From Salinisphaeraceae bacterium (lineage in GTDB: Bacteria > Pseudomonadota > Gammaproteobacteria > Nevskiales > Salinisphaeraceae): DNA of 64,000 nucleotides. Below are positions 41,935 to 51,620 of this stretch, one piece after another. The stretch is taken from the NCBI GenBank assembly GCA_002683405.1, contig NYTH01000028.1, positions 1-64,000 on the forward strand, given 5' to 3'. Numbering within the stretch: position 1 is the stretch's first letter; every line of letters begins with the position of its first letter. The notes beneath the pieces are model-generated. The model made no database searches. It was not told the origin of the DNA and saw nothing but the letters and a program-made list of their open reading frames with translations. Made by a program: the position numbers and the translations under genes.

Positions 41935-44900
41935 TCAGCCTCCGAGATGGGCCAGATCGCGCACGGCGACGGTCAGATGCTGGAAGCTGATCTGGTCGCC
42001 GGCATCGATCTCGTGCAGCCGCTCGCGCACGAACGCCAGGCCGGCCGCATGGCGGGCGCGCCATGATTCCAGCCGCGCCTGCGGCGAATCGCCCGCGCTG
42101 GCCAGCGCAGCCGCGGTCAGCTGCCGATGCGAGCGATAGCAGTCGTCCCGCAGACTGGCTCGGGCCAGTGCCTGCCAGCGTCCCTGCGCCTGCATGGCCT
42201 GAATCTGGCGAAGCAGCCAGGGGCTACGGACTTCCTCGCCCACCTGGAAGTAGAGCCGCGCGGCCCATTCAAGCTCGACGCCGTGGTCCTCGGCCAGCTC
42301 CACGACATCCAGCAGGCCGCCCAGCAGACTGACGCTGGCCAGCCGGCGGGCCAGTGCATCGGGCACCCCGCCACCGGTGAGCGTCTGCACCTGGCCTTCC
42401 CAGGCCTGCCGGTACTCCGGACTGATCCAGTCGGGCAGATTGTGAAGCAGCTCATGCGCGGCGGACTGGTGCTGAGCCAGCCAGTCGCTCATGGGCCGCT
42501 GCGCAAAGTCCGCCTGATGCAGCAGTGTGCCGATCAGATGCTTGATCAGCCCCGACACCTGCTTGAGCAGCTGGTATTGCGCGTCGCTGTCGATCTCGTT
42601 GTCCAGCGCCTCGATGGCGTTGCAGGTCTGCTCGCCCTCGCAGACGGCATTAGCCAGCAAAAAGGCCTTGACCACGCTGGCCATATCCACCCCGCGTTCC
42701 GAGGCAAGCCGGTGGGCCAGCGCAGGGCCCATGCGATCGACAAAGCGATTGGTGGCCAGCGTGGCGATGATTTCCCGACGCAGCCGGTGGGCCCGGATAT
42801 CTTCCGGATAGCGCTCACACATCTGCTCGGGAAACCCCTCGAACAGGACGGTCTCCAGCGGCGCCTCGTCCGGCAGGGCGGAGTCGATCACGAAACCGTA
42901 GAGCGACAATTTGCCGTATGAAATCAGTACCGCCAGCTCGGGGCGGCTGAGGCCGTGTCCGTCGCGCAATCGCTGCTCGACGCCTTCTTCATCGGGCAGA
43001 AACTCCAGGCCCCGGTCGAGCATGCCCTGACGCTCGAGACCGCGGATGAAGTTGATGTGCTCGTCAAAGCGCGTCACCGCGTCCGTTTCCAGCACGCTGA
43101 TCAGCTGGGTCTGCAGGTAGTTGGTCTGCAGCACCAGGTCGGCCACGCGGGGCTGCATGCTGCGCAGCAGCTCGTTGCGCTGCTCGCGCGCGAGCCGGCC
43201 ATCCGCCTCGACCACGCCGAGGCCGATCTTGATATTCACTTCAAGGTCGGAAGAATCCACGCCGCCGGAGTTGTCGATGGCGTCGGTGTTGATCCGGCCG
43301 CCGGCGCGGGCGTATTCGATTCGCCCGGCCTGGGTCAGACCCAGATTACCGCCCTCGCCCACGGCCCGGCAGCGCAGCGCCTTGCCGTTGACGCGCAGCG
43401 CATCGTTGGCGCGATCGCCCACATCCACGTCGCTCTCGGTACTGGCTTTCACGTAGGTGCCGATGCCACCGTTCCAGAGCAGGTCCACCGGCGCCTTGAG
43501 AATGGCGCTGATCAGCTCCGTGGGCGTGAGCCGCTCCTCGCTGATATTTAGCGCGGCCCGCACCTGCGGCGACAGCGGGATGATCTTGTCGCTGCGCGAG
43601 AACACGCCGCCACCGGCCGAAATGAGCGATTCATCATAGTCCGGCCAGCCCGAGCGGCCCAGGTCGAACAGGCGCTTGCGCTCGGCAAACGAGGTCGCCG
43701 GATCGGGATCGGGGTCGATGAAGATATGCAGATGATTGAAGGCGGCGACCAGCCGGATCTGCTCGGACAGCAGCATGCCGTTGCCGAACACGTCGCCCGA
43801 CATGTCGCCAATGCCGACCACCGTGAAGGGCGTGGTCTGGATATTGTGGCCCTGTTCGCGAAAATGCCGCTTGACCCCTTCCCAGGCGCCGCGCGCGGTA
43901 ATACCCATGGCCTTGTGGTCATAGCCGGCGGAACCGCCGGAGGCAAAGGCGTCGTCCAGCCAGAAGTCGTACTCGCGCGACAGCCCGTTGGCGATGTCGG
44001 AAAACGTGGCCGTGCCCTTGTCGGCCGCCACTACGAGGTAGGGGTCGTCGTCGTCGAAGCGCCGCACCCGCTGCGGCGGCTTGATATCGCTGCCGATGCG
44101 ATTGTCGGTGATATCCAGCAGACCGCGAATGAAGGTCTTGTAGCAGGCCACCCCGCGCGCCTGTCGGGCTTCGCGGGATTCGCCGGGCGGGCTGTTCTTC
44201 ACCACGAAGCCGCCTTTCGCGCCCACCGGCACGATGACCGCGTTCTTGACCATCTGGGCCTTCATGAGGCCGAGTACTTCGGTGCGGAAATCCTCTCGCC
44301 GGTCCGACCAGCGCAGGCCGCCGCGCGCCACCTTGCCGCCGCGCAGGTGAATGCCCTCAACGTCGGGCGAGTAGACAAATGTTTCGTACAGCGGTAGCGG
44401 CCGCGGCAGCTCCGGCGCGCGAGCCGATTCGATCTTCAGGCTGATATAGGGCCTGGGCCGCCCCTGCTCGTCTTGCTGGAAGAAATTGGTGCGCACGCAG
44501 GCCAGCATCACGCCGAAACAGCTGCGCAGCACGCGGTCAGCGTCCAGACTGGCCAGCTCGTCCAGGGCGTGACCGATGGTTTGAACCAGTTCCAGCTCGC
44601 GCCGGCGCGCGGGCTCGCCGCCGTCCGGGTCGAACCGGGCGTGGAAATAGTCGACCAGACGGCCGGTCAGCGCCGCGTTTCGGGTGAAAATCTGCTCCAG
44701 GTACTGACGGCTGTAAGGCAACTCCGTCTGCAGCAAATAGCGGGCGATGGCTCGCAGCAGCGCCACGCGGCGTCCGTCCAGCCCGGCGTCGAGCACCAGG
44801 GCGTTGAGGCCGTCACTCTCGGCCTGCCCCTGCCAGGTTTGCATGAAGGCCTCTTGCACGAGTTCGGCATGCCGCAGCGCCTGCACGGCGCGCTCGTGAA

Positions 44901-46749
44901 TCACGTAGTACTCGTGCATCCAGCGGGGCTGTCCCCCGGCCGGCTGGACCCGGAAGGGCCGCTGGGTGCGAATCCGCAGGCCGAAATTCTCCAGCAGCGG
45001 CAGCACGTCCGCCAGGATGATCTCCTGACCGAAGCCGTAGAGCATCAGCCGCAGGCCCTGCTCGTCATCGCCCTTGTTGAGACGGATCGCCAGATTGTTG
45101 GTGGCATCCAGCGATTCGAGCACCCGCGCATCGCGAACCGCGATCTGCGCCGGATAACGCTCCATGTAGCCGGCCGAAAACGCCCAGGCGTAGCCATGGC
45201 GCAGCTCGGCGGCAAGGTCTGCATCGTCCAGCTCGCCGGTGGCCAGCATGAAATCGTCACCCCAGGTGCGCGTGACCTCGAGCAGCCGCTGCTCGATCTG
45301 CGCGGCATTCAGGTCACTCTCGCTGCCGGGCGGCGTGGCAATGATGATGTGCATGCGCACCAGCCCGCCCCGCAGGAACTGCGAGTTGGCCTCCTGGCAG
45401 CGGCCTTCCAGAAGCTGCCCCAGCACCTCGCTCAAATGCTGCCGCACGGCCAGCGAGTATCGGTCCCGCGGCACGTAGACCATGCAGGAGAAAAACCGCC
45501 CGTAGCGATCGCGCCGCATGAACAGACGCAGGCGCTGCGATTCCCGCAGGCCCAGCACGCCCATGGCCGTGTCGTAGAGCTCCTCTTCCCCGCTCTGGAA
45601 AATCTCGTCGCGGGGAAAGGTTTCCAGGATGTAGCGCAGGGTCTTGGACAGATGACTGTTGGGCCGCAGCGCTGCGCGCGTGGTGACCTCCTTCACCTTG
45701 CGCCGGAGCATGGGGATGCTGCGCGGGCTGGAGGCGTAGGCCTCGCTGGAGAACAGGCCCAGAAAGCGATGCGCGCCGATCACGTTGCCGGACTCGTCCA
45801 GACGCTTGATGGCGATCACGTCCATGTAGTCGGCATGGTGAATCCAGGCGCGGGTGTTCGCCTTGGTCACGACCAGCAGACGAGCTGACAGGGCGTACTT
45901 GTCCAGTTCGGCCGCCGGCGCCACGTAGCCGTCCGGATCGGCGCTGGACAGGTCTTCGCGCAGCAACCCCAGGCTACTGCCCGGCACGTTCTCCAGCGAT
46001 TCGGCATCCGCGCCCAGGCCGCGCTGACGGTAGCCCAGAAACGTGAAATGGTCGTCCACCAGCCAGCGCAGGAAATCCTGCAGCTCGGCGCACTCCTCGG
46101 CATCCACGCCGCTGGGCGGATTCTCGAACTCATCGATGACGGCCTGCAGACGGCGGCGCATGGGCTGCCAGTCACCGGTTACCACGCGCAGATCGGCCAG
46201 ATTGCGGCGCAGGCGCGCCTCCAGATCGGCCGACCAGTCGCCGGCGGGCGGCAGAAATTCCAGGTGGATCAGCGACTCCTCGCCCTCTTCGCGGTGGGCG
46301 CCCGAACAGGCCGCCACCCTTTCCACGCCGCCATCAACGCCGCGACCCACCGCCAGCACCGGATGGTGCAGCCAGTCCACCGTGGCGCCGGCATCGCGCA
46401 CCGCCATGCTGACCGTATCCACCAGAAAGGCCATGTCCTGCTCGGTAGTGGTCACGTTGGCAAAACGGCCGATCGCTTCGCGGGCCGGCGCCACGGACAG
46501 GTTGGCGCGGCTCTCGGGAGACTGCTGCAGCTGTTTCCAGTGCGATACCGCGATATCCCAGAGCTGCCCGGGCGTGCGGGCCAGCAGCAGCTCCGGATGA
46601 GCCGTGGCGTAGTAGGCGCGCAGAAACTGGTCAAACAGCTCGCGCCGGCCCTCCGGTTGCACCGACGACGCGGCGCCCGCCTGGATGATCTCGCCGATAC
46701 GCAACTCGTTTGATGCTGTAGCCAAGATGATCTCCCGCTGTGGCCTCAC
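41935..46749 (-). CDS. NAD-specific glutamate dehydrogenase, large (180 kDa) type
   Basis: A protein of about 1604 residues, the usual size of the L-180 NAD-GDH class, which oxidises glutamate to 2-oxoglutarate and ammonia for catabolism. It has an N-terminal regulatory region of about 750 residues, then the dehydrogenase core with PVGAKGGFVVKNSP (catalytic Lys region), KAQMVKNAV, and GIGDMSGDVFGNGML for the nucleotide-binding domain. A long helical C-terminal region follows. The GTG at 46749 has no ribosome-binding site. A TTG at 46725 preceded by CGGGAG is an equally good or better start. It leads a run into the alkyl-DHAP-synthase-like, glpD and kinase genes. Confidence 0.95.
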   Translation of the reverse strand: MRPQREIILATASNELRIGEIIQAGAASSVQPEGRRELFDQFLRAYYATAHPELLLARTPGQLWDIAVSHWKQLQQSPESRANLSVAPAREAIGRFANVTTTEQDMAFLVDTVSMAVRDAGATVDWLHHPVLAVGRGVDGGVERVAACSGAHREEGEESLIHLEFLPPAGDWSADLEARLRRNLADLRVVTGDWQPMRRRLQAVIDEFENPPSGVDAEECAELQDFLRWLVDDHFTFLGYRQRGLGADAESLENVPGSSLGLLREDLSSADPDGYVAPAAELDKYALSARLLVVTKANTRAWIHHADYMDVIAIKRLDESGNVIGAHRFLGLFSSEAYASSPRSIPMLRRKVKEVTTRAALRPNSHLSKTLRYILETFPRDEIFQSGEEELYDTAMGVLGLRESQRLRLFMRRDRYGRFFSCMVYVPRDRYSLAVRQHLSEVLGQLLEGRCQEANSQFLRGGLVRMHIIIATPPGSESDLNAAQIEQRLLEVTRTWGDDFMLATGELDDADLAAELRHGYAWAFSAGYMERYPAQIAVRDARVLESLDATNNLAIRLNKGDDEQGLRLMLYGFGQEIILADVLPLLENFGLRIRTQRPFRVQPAGGQPRWMHEYYVIHERAVQALRHAELVQEAFMQTWQGQAESDGLNALVLDAGLDGRRVALLRAIARYLLQTELPYSRQYLEQIFTRNAALTGRLVDYFHARFDPDGGEPARRRELELVQTIGHALDELASLDADRVLRSCFGVMLACVRTNFFQQDEQGRPRPYISLKIESARAPELPRPLPLYETFVYSPDVEGIHLRGGKVARGGLRWSDRREDFRTEVLGLMKAQMVKNAVIVPVGAKGGFVVKNSPPGESREARQARGVACYKTFIRGLLDITDNRIGSDIKPPQRVRRFDDDDPYLVVAADKGTATFSDIANGLSREYDFWLDDAFASGGSAGYDHKAMGITARGAWEGVKRHFREQGHNIQTTPFTVVGIGDMSGDVFGNGMLLSEQIRLVAAFNHLHIFIDPDPDPATSFAERKRLFDLGRSGWPDYDESLISAGGGVFSRSDKIIPLSPQVRAALNISEERLTPTELISAILKAPVDLLWNGGIGTYVKASTESDVDVGDRANDALRVNGKALRCRAVGEGGNLGLTQAGRIEYARAGGRINTDAIDNSGGVDSSDLEVNIKIGLGVVEADGRLAREQRNELLRSMQPRVADLVLQTNYLQTQLISVLETDAVTRFDEHINFIRGLERQGMLDRGLEFLPDEEGVEQRLRDGHGLSRPELAVLISYGKLSLYGFVIDSALPDEAPLETVLFEGFPEQMCERYPEDIRAHRLRREIIATLATNRFVDRMGPALAHRLASERGVDMASVVKAFLLANAVCEGEQTCNAIEALDNEIDSDAQYQLLKQVSGLIKHLIGTLLHQADFAQRPMSDWLAQHQSAAHELLHNLPDWISPEYRQAWEGQVQTLTGGGVPDALARRLASVSLLGGLLDVVELAEDHGVELEWAARLYFQVGEEVRSPWLLRQIQAMQAQGRWQALARASLRDDCYRSHRQLTAAALASAGDSPQARLESWRARHAAGLAFVRERLHEIDAGDQISFQHLTVAVRDLAHLGG

Positions 46750-46835
46750 CGGCGCCCGGGCCGCGATTCACGCGCGCGCCGGGCCGTACGGTAACCCGCA
46801 AGGCCCGCACTGGCCAGCGGCGCCGCGGGTTGTGT

Positions 46836-47492
46836 TTAGCGGGTCTTTCGAAGCAGATCAGTCTGGGTTTCGGGGGCGGCCGACTGGAAGGCCGCGAGCG
46901 TCATGCAGGTGCGATAGATGCGCCGCAGGTTGGGATATTCGCTCATGTCCAGGCCGGTGTGCTCGGCCAGATACACCTGGGGCACCAGGCAGATGTCGGC
47001 CAGTGAAACCGTCTCGCCAAAGCAATAGCGCTGCTTCTCCGGCTGCTGCTCGAGGATGCTTTCCATGGGCGTAAACGCCTTGTGCATCCAGTAGTCGAAC
47101 CAGTCACGCCGCGCCTGCAGCTCCATGCCCACCCGATCACGCAGATATCGCAGCACGCGCAGATTGTTCAGCGGATGGGTATCGGCAATGGCAATCTGCG
47201 CGAACGACCGGACCCGCGCCCGGCGCTCCAGGTCGTCCGGCAGAATGGCGCGCTCGGGGTAGCGTTCCTCCAGATATTCCAGGATGGCCGAAGACTGGGT
47301 AATGACCAGATCATCCCGCACCACCAGCGCCGGGATGAGCCCCTGCGGATTGGTGTGAAAATAGGCCAGACGATCGCCCATATTGCCGTCCAGATCGGTA
47401 TAGATGGCCTCATAGGGGACGCCCTTGAAGTTCAGCGCGATCCGCACCCGATGCGCCGATACACTGCGGTAATAGGTATGAAGCTGAAGCAT
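46836..47492 (-). CDS. Glutathione S-transferase, maleylacetoacetate isomerase-like (zeta)
   Basis: A 218-residue GST. The N-terminal thioredoxin-fold motif is YYRSVSAHRVRIALNFKG with the Ser cluster (SSxC-like) typical of the zeta class/maleylacetoacetate isomerase. NPQGLIPALVV and ITQSSAILEYLEE form the glutathione-binding part. AAGGAG is nine bases before the ATG at 47492. No tyrosine catabolism genes are nearby, so the isomerase role is uncertain. Confidence 0.88.
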   Translation of the reverse strand: MLQLHTYYRSVSAHRVRIALNFKGVPYEAIYTDLDGNMGDRLAYFHTNPQGLIPALVVRDDLVITQSSAILEYLEERYPERAILPDDLERRARVRSFAQIAIADTHPLNNLRVLRYLRDRVGMELQARRDWFDYWMHKAFTPMESILEQQPEKQRYCFGETVSLADICLVPQVYLAEHTGLDMSEYPNLRRIYRTCMTLAAFQSAAPETQTDLLRKTR

Positions 47493-47546
47493 GCTTGCCC
47501 GCACTCCTTGGTCACGAATGGTCACGAATGAATCGGCGACAGCGCT

Positions 47547-48464
47547 TCAGGCCGCCGCCGGCCAGAGCCAGGCCGCGCCGCGCACGCCGCTCGAATCGCC
47601 GAATACGGCCGGCAGGAGGCGCGTTTCAAGCGACGCGCTGAACACGTACTCCGCCATGACCGGCGGTACATTCTCGTACAGTCGGTCAATGCGCGACAGC
47701 CCGCCGCCCAGCACGATCACATCCGGATCGAGAATATTGACCACCATGGCCAGCGCCCGCCCCAGACGGGACTCCAGCCGCTGCAGGCTGAGTTCGGCCG
47801 CCGCGTAACCCCGCCCGGCCGCGGCGACGATCTGTTCACCGCTGATCGCCTCGCCGGAATGCTGTCGGTGATCCGCCGCCAGACCGGGCCCGGAGAGCCA
47901 GGTTTCCAGACAGCCCGACTGGCCGCACCAGCAGACCGGTCCAGGCACTTCCTCGATCGCCGGCCACGGCAGCGGATTATGCCCCCACTCGCCCGCGATG
48001 GCGTGAGGCCCGCTCAGCAATTGCCCCCGATGCACCACGCCGCCGCCCACGCCCGTGCCCAGGATCACCGCGAACACCGTCTGCGCACCGGCGCCTGCGC
48101 CATCGGAGGCCTCGGACACGGCCAGGCAGTTGGCGTCGTTGGCCAGGCGCAGCGGGCGTTTCAGCAGGCGCGCCAGATCCGCATCCAGCGGCTGGCCGTT
48201 GAGGCAGGTGGAATTGGCGTTCTTCAGCCGGCCGGTCTGCGGACACAGGGCGCCGGGTGTGCCGATCCCCAGCGGCAGATCACGCACACCCGCGGCGTTC
48301 TCCACGGATCGAATCAGGCCGACGATGGCGTGCAGCGTCGCCTCGTAGTCGTTGGCAGGCGTGGCCACGCGCTCGCGCGCCAGCACGTCGCCGGCGGGGG
48401 ACAGAATCACCGCTTCGATCTTGGTGCCGCCGAGGTCAACACCCAACCGGCATCGGTCGGTCAT
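47547..48464 (-). CDS. ROK family sugar kinase, fructokinase-like
   Basis: A 305-residue ROK kinase. ATP motif GVDLGGTKIEAV (residues 8-19), catalytic Asp in LANDANCLA (D109), and the ROK zinc site H162 (EWGHNPL) with C178, C180, C185 (CWCGQSGCLE). Sequence is nearest to fructokinase/Mak in my recollection; other hexoses are possible. ATG at 48464 overlaps the sirtuin stop as ATGA. Confidence 0.9.
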   Translation of the reverse strand: MTDRCRLGVDLGGTKIEAVILSPAGDVLARERVATPANDYEATLHAIVGLIRSVENAAGVRDLPLGIGTPGALCPQTGRLKNANSTCLNGQPLDADLARLLKRPLRLANDANCLAVSEASDGAGAGAQTVFAVILGTGVGGGVVHRGQLLSGPHAIAGEWGHNPLPWPAIEEVPGPVCWCGQSGCLETWLSGPGLAADHRQHSGEAISGEQIVAAAGRGYAAAELSLQRLESRLGRALAMVVNILDPDVIVLGGGLSRIDRLYENVPPVMAEYVFSASLETRLLPAVFGDSSGVRGAAWLWPAAA

Positions 48465-49321
48465 CCGCAGGCGGCCCGTCGGGCGGACGGTCCGGGACAC
48501 AGTCTGTCGGCCAGCGCCGCAAGCACCGCCCCGACGTCCTGCTGGTTTTTCAGCGACAGCAGGTCATCTGCCCGGGTGCGGCCGGCGTTGATCATGGCCA
48601 CCGGTTTGCCGGACTGATGCGCGGCGCGAGCAAACCGGAAGCCGGAGAAGACCATGAGCGACGAGCCGGCCACCAGCAGCGCATCGGCGGCGTCGAGCAT
48701 GGCCATGCACTGCGCCACGCGCGGCCGGGGCACGGCCTCGCCAAAGAACACGACATCGGGTTTGAGCATGCCGCCGCAGCGTTCGCAGTCCACGGGATCA
48801 AACGCCTGATAGTCCGCCCGGGCCAGATCGGCATCACCGTCCGGCGCCGCTCGCTGGTCAACGGATTCGGGCGCCCAATCCGGGTTGCGGGCCTCGAGCC
48901 GGGCCTGCAGGTGCGATCGATCGCTCAGATCGCCGCAGTCCAGACAGACCACCCGCGCCAGATTGCCGTGCAGGTCCACTGCGCGGCCGCCGGCTGCGCT
49001 ATGCAGCCCGTCCACATTCTGGGTGATCAAATCCTGCAGCCAGTGCTGTCGCTGCAGCCGCGCCAGCGCGTTATGCGCGGCGTTGGGCCGGGCAGATTCC
49101 ACCTGGGGCCAGCCGATATAGCTGCGCGCCCAGTAACGCCGACGCGCCGCGGCGCTGGCAGTGAATTCCTGATACCGAACAGGCTCACGCCGCTTCCAGG
49201 CGCCATCGTGACCGCGATAGTCAGGGATGCCCGATCCGGTACTCACACCCGCTCCGGTCAGGACCACCACGCGCGGGTGGCTGCGGATGAATGCTTCGAA
49301 TTGTGCGAGAGAGTCGCTCAT
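48461..49321 (-). CDS. Sir2 family NAD-dependent protein deacylase
   Basis: A 286-residue sirtuin removing acyl groups from lysines at the cost of NAD. NAD motif [14 protein letters not shown] at residues 23-36, TQNVDGLH at 100-107, catalytic H118 (DLHGNL), and four zinc Cys: C126, C129, C179, C182. Length and the [10 protein letters not shown] variant suggest the class II (SIRT4-like) group. The stop overlaps the ROK kinase start, so the two proteins are translationally coupled. Confidence 0.92.
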   Translation of the reverse strand: MSDSLAQFEAFIRSHPRVVVLTGAGVSTGSGIPDYRGHDGAWKRREPVRYQEFTASAAARRRYWARSYIGWPQVESARPNAAHNALARLQRQHWLQDLITQNVDGLHSAAGGRAVDLHGNLARVVCLDCGDLSDRSHLQARLEARNPDWAPESVDQRAAPDGDADLARADYQAFDPVDCERCGGMLKPDVVFFGEAVPRPRVAQCMAMLDAADALLVAGSSLMVFSGFRFARAAHQSGKPVAMINAGRTRADDLLSLKNQQDVGAVLAALADRLCPGPSARRAACG

Positions 49322-49448
49322 TCCAACAGTTTAGGCCTTGAGGCCAGAGCGCGCAGGAGGCAGCGCCCTGCCAATGCGGACGCCAAGCCGGTATATTGAT
49401 GCGCTGCGGCATCCTGTGCCGATTCGCGTTTCAACGAGGGTTGCGTTC

Positions 49449-50012
49449 ATGTACTGCCTCCATGCCCGGCGCGCCGTCACGGCGAGCGCGCTGCTTGTGC
49501 TCGCCGGCTGCGGCATTCTCCCGGGCACAACGCCCATCAAGGCCGACGCGCCGCGGTCCAGCTACGTGCCCCAGGATGCCGTGCTGGAAGTCACCGAGCC
49601 CATGACGGTGCCGCGCGGCCGGGCCAGTCTGCATTTTCAGGAGGGCCAGATGGACGTCACCGGCACCACCATGGGAGATCTGCCCTACTGCGAGCTGTTT
49701 CTGCGCATTCCGCAGGTCACCGAGCGGGTCATCAACCCGGGCATTCTGGAAATAGACGAAGTTAACGACACTTCGCGACAGATCGCCGCCAGTTCCACGA
49801 TTTATGGCGGTGTCGCGCGGGGTTACGAATTGTTCCAGACGGAAATGGTCATGCACCCGCGCGACGGCAGCGGCCTCCGATCGCTGCGGTGCATGGTGCG
49901 CCGCTACGAAGACGACAAGAAGCGTTATCTCACGGTCGGCGAAATCCGGCAGACCCTGGGCAACAGCCTGCTGCTGACCCTGCCGAGCGAACAGACTGAC
50001 GCCGCCGAGTAA
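49449..50012 (+). CDS. Predicted lipoprotein of unknown function
   Basis: A 187-residue protein with signal sequence and lipobox LAGC (ASALLVLAGCG). The mature part has an RLxF-like beta pattern (PRGRASLHFQEGQMDVTG ... CELFLRIPQ ... MVMHPRDGSGLRSLRCMVRRYED) and no recognised domain. The ATG at 49449 has GAGGG upstream; a longer frame opens at 49338. It is divergent from the sirtuin and convergent with the acyl-CoA-binding protein gene. Confidence 0.75.
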   Translation: MYCLHARRAVTASALLVLAGCGILPGTTPIKADAPRSSYVPQDAVLEVTEPMTVPRGRASLHFQEGQMDVTGTTMGDLPYCELFLRIPQVTERVINPGILEIDEVNDTSRQIAASSTIYGGVARGYELFQTEMVMHPRDGSGLRSLRCMVRRYEDDKKRYLTVGEIRQTLGNSLLLTLPSEQTDAAE

Positions 50013-50023
50013 TCCGCCGCCGC

Positions 50024-50287
50024 TCAGTCGGCCTCGAGCAGCGCCTTGACCTTGTCGACGTAGGCCTGCATGGCGGTGTCCGCATCGCGCCCCGCCAGTT
50101 TGGCCCAGGCATCGTGTTTGGCGCGTCCCTTGAAGTCGGTCAGCCCGGGCCGCTTGCCGCTGACGTCGCCCGCGGTGGCCTGCTTGTAGTTGGCGTACAG
50201 GGCCAGCAGATCGTCATTGCCGGGCCGGCGGGTGAGCGTTTCGACATCCTTCTGGGCCTGTTCGAATGCGGCTTTCAGGTCGGACAT
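50024..50287 (-). CDS. Acyl-CoA-binding protein
   Basis: An 87-residue ACBP, the size of the animal and yeast protein (about 86). The four-helix signature is complete: KAAFEQAQKDVETLTRRPGNDDLLALYANYKQA with the YxxYKQA ligand motif, and KHDAWAKLAGRDADTAMQAYVDKV. Two ATGs are possible (50293 and 50287). GGAGG lies seven bases before the second and one base before the first, so 50287 is chosen. It is the last gene after lgt-thyA-folA, 13 bases after folA. It carries long-chain acyl-CoA in the cytoplasm. Confidence 0.93.
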   Translation of the reverse strand: MSDLKAAFEQAQKDVETLTRRPGNDDLLALYANYKQATAGDVSGKRPGLTDFKGRAKHDAWAKLAGRDADTAMQAYVDKVKALLEAD

Positions 50288-50300
50288 GGTCATGCCTCCA

Positions 50301-50810
50301 TCATTGTTCGGTTGAAGCATGCTCGCGCGCCAGCTCGATGAAGCTGCAGGCATGCGGATTTTTTTCGTCGGCCGGGCGCTCTTCGCGCTCGATTTCCCGC
50401 CAGGCCGCCCAGTCCAGCTCGGGAAACCAGGTGTCGCCCTCGAACTGGCCATGCACGCGGGTCAGGTAGATATGCGACACCTCGGGCAGGCAGAGCCGGT
50501 AGATCTCGGCGCCGCCTATGACGACCAGTTCCGTCACGCCGTGCCGTGCGGCGATACTGCGGGCCAGTTCGACATGTTCGACCACGTCGCAGCCGTCGAT
50601 GGTCAGATTCGGCTTGCGCGTGAGCACGATATTCCGGCGCTTCGGCAACGGACGGCCGATGGAATCGTGGGTTTTGCGCCCCATGAGGATCGCCTTGCCC
50701 ACGGTCTTGCGCTTGAAGTAGCCCAGATCAGCCGGCAGGCGCCAGGGTAGATCGCCCTTCGAGCCGATCAGACCGTTTTCGTCCATCGCGACGATGAGTG
50801 AAGTCTTCAT
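50301..50810 (-). CDS. folA: Dihydrofolate reductase
   Basis: A 169-residue FolA that reduces dihydrofolate to tetrahydrofolate with NADPH. It shows the N-terminal SLIVAMDENGLIGSKGDLPW, the acidic active-site D28, GRKTHDSIGRPLP and VIGGAEIYR. Residues 1-169 are about 10 longer than E. coli FolA. A GTG two codons upstream is possible. It lies 15 bases after thyA, its natural metabolic partner. Confidence 0.95.
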   Translation of the reverse strand: MKTSLIVAMDENGLIGSKGDLPWRLPADLGYFKRKTVGKAILMGRKTHDSIGRPLPKRRNIVLTRKPNLTIDGCDVVEHVELARSIAARHGVTELVVIGGAEIYRLCLPEVSHIYLTRVHGQFEGDTWFPELDWAAWREIEREERPADEKNPHACSFIELAREHASTEQ

Positions 50811-50825
50811 ATCCACGCGCGCCGG

Positions 50826-51620
50826 TCAGACCGCAATGGGGGCCTTGATGTGCGGGTGGTATTCGTAATCGACGATCTCGATATCGTCGAAACGGAAATC
50901 GAAAAGGCTGCTCACGGCGGGGTTCAGCTTCAGCCGCGGCAGCGCCAGCGGCTCGCGGGCCAGCTGCCGGTCGGCCTGCTCCAGATGATTGGAGTAAAGA
51001 TGCGCATCGCCCAGCGTGTGCACGAAGTCGCCCGCCTTCAGGCCACAGACCTGCGCCACCATCTCGGTGAGCAGCGCGTAGGAAGCAATGTTGAACGGCA
51101 CGCCCAGAAAGATATCCGCGCTGCGCTGGTAGAGCTGGCAGGACAGCCGGCCGTCCGCCACGTAGAACTGGAACAGGCTGTGGCAGGGCGGCAGGGCCAT
51201 GTTGTCCACCTCGGCCGGGTTCCAGGCCGTCACGATATGCCGGCGGGAGTCGGGATTGTGCTTGATGGACTCCATTACGTTGGCCAGCTGATCGATGCTG
51301 CCGCCGCCCGGTGCGGGCCAGGAACGCCACTGGTAGCCGTACACGGGCCCCAGATCACCGTTTTCGTCTGCCCACTCGTCCCAGATGCTGACGCCGTTGT
51401 CTTTCAGATACTTGATGTTGGTGTCGCCGGCAATAAACCACAGCAGCTCGTGAATGATCGAGCGCAGATGCAGACGCTTGGTTGTCACCACCGGGAAGCC
51501 TTCGGACAAATCAAAACGCATCTGGTATCCGAATACCGACCGCGTGCCGGTGCCGGTCCGGTCGGACTTGACGCTGCCGTGCTCTCGCACATGCCGCATG
51601 AGATCGAGGTACTGCTTCAC
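50826..51620 (-). CDS. thyA: Thymidylate synthase
   Basis: A 264-residue ThyA, same length as in E. coli, converting dUMP to dTMP with methylene-tetrahydrofolate. The nucleophile is Cys146 in [19 protein letters not shown] and [20 protein letters not shown] are also family-typical. The GTG start at 51620 overlaps the lgt stop as GTGA, the usual lgt-thyA coupling. Confidence 0.97.
   Translation of the reverse strand: MKQYLDLMRHVREHGSVKSDRTGTGTRSVFGYQMRFDLSEGFPVVTTKRLHLRSIIHELLWFIAGDTNIKYLKDNGVSIWDEWADENGDLGPVYGYQWRSWPAPGGGSIDQLANVMESIKHNPDSRRHIVTAWNPAEVDNMALPPCHSLFQFYVADGRLSCQLYQRSADIFLGVPFNIASYALLTEMVAQVCGLKAGDFVHTLGDAHLYSNHLEQADRQLAREPLALPRLKLNPAVSSLFDFRFDDIEIVDYEYHPHIKAPIAV

Noticed and set aside
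44473..45888. Plus-strand open frame of 471 codons opposite the glutamate dehydrogenase
   Set aside because: Shadow frame, rich in Gln/His/Arg, with no domain.
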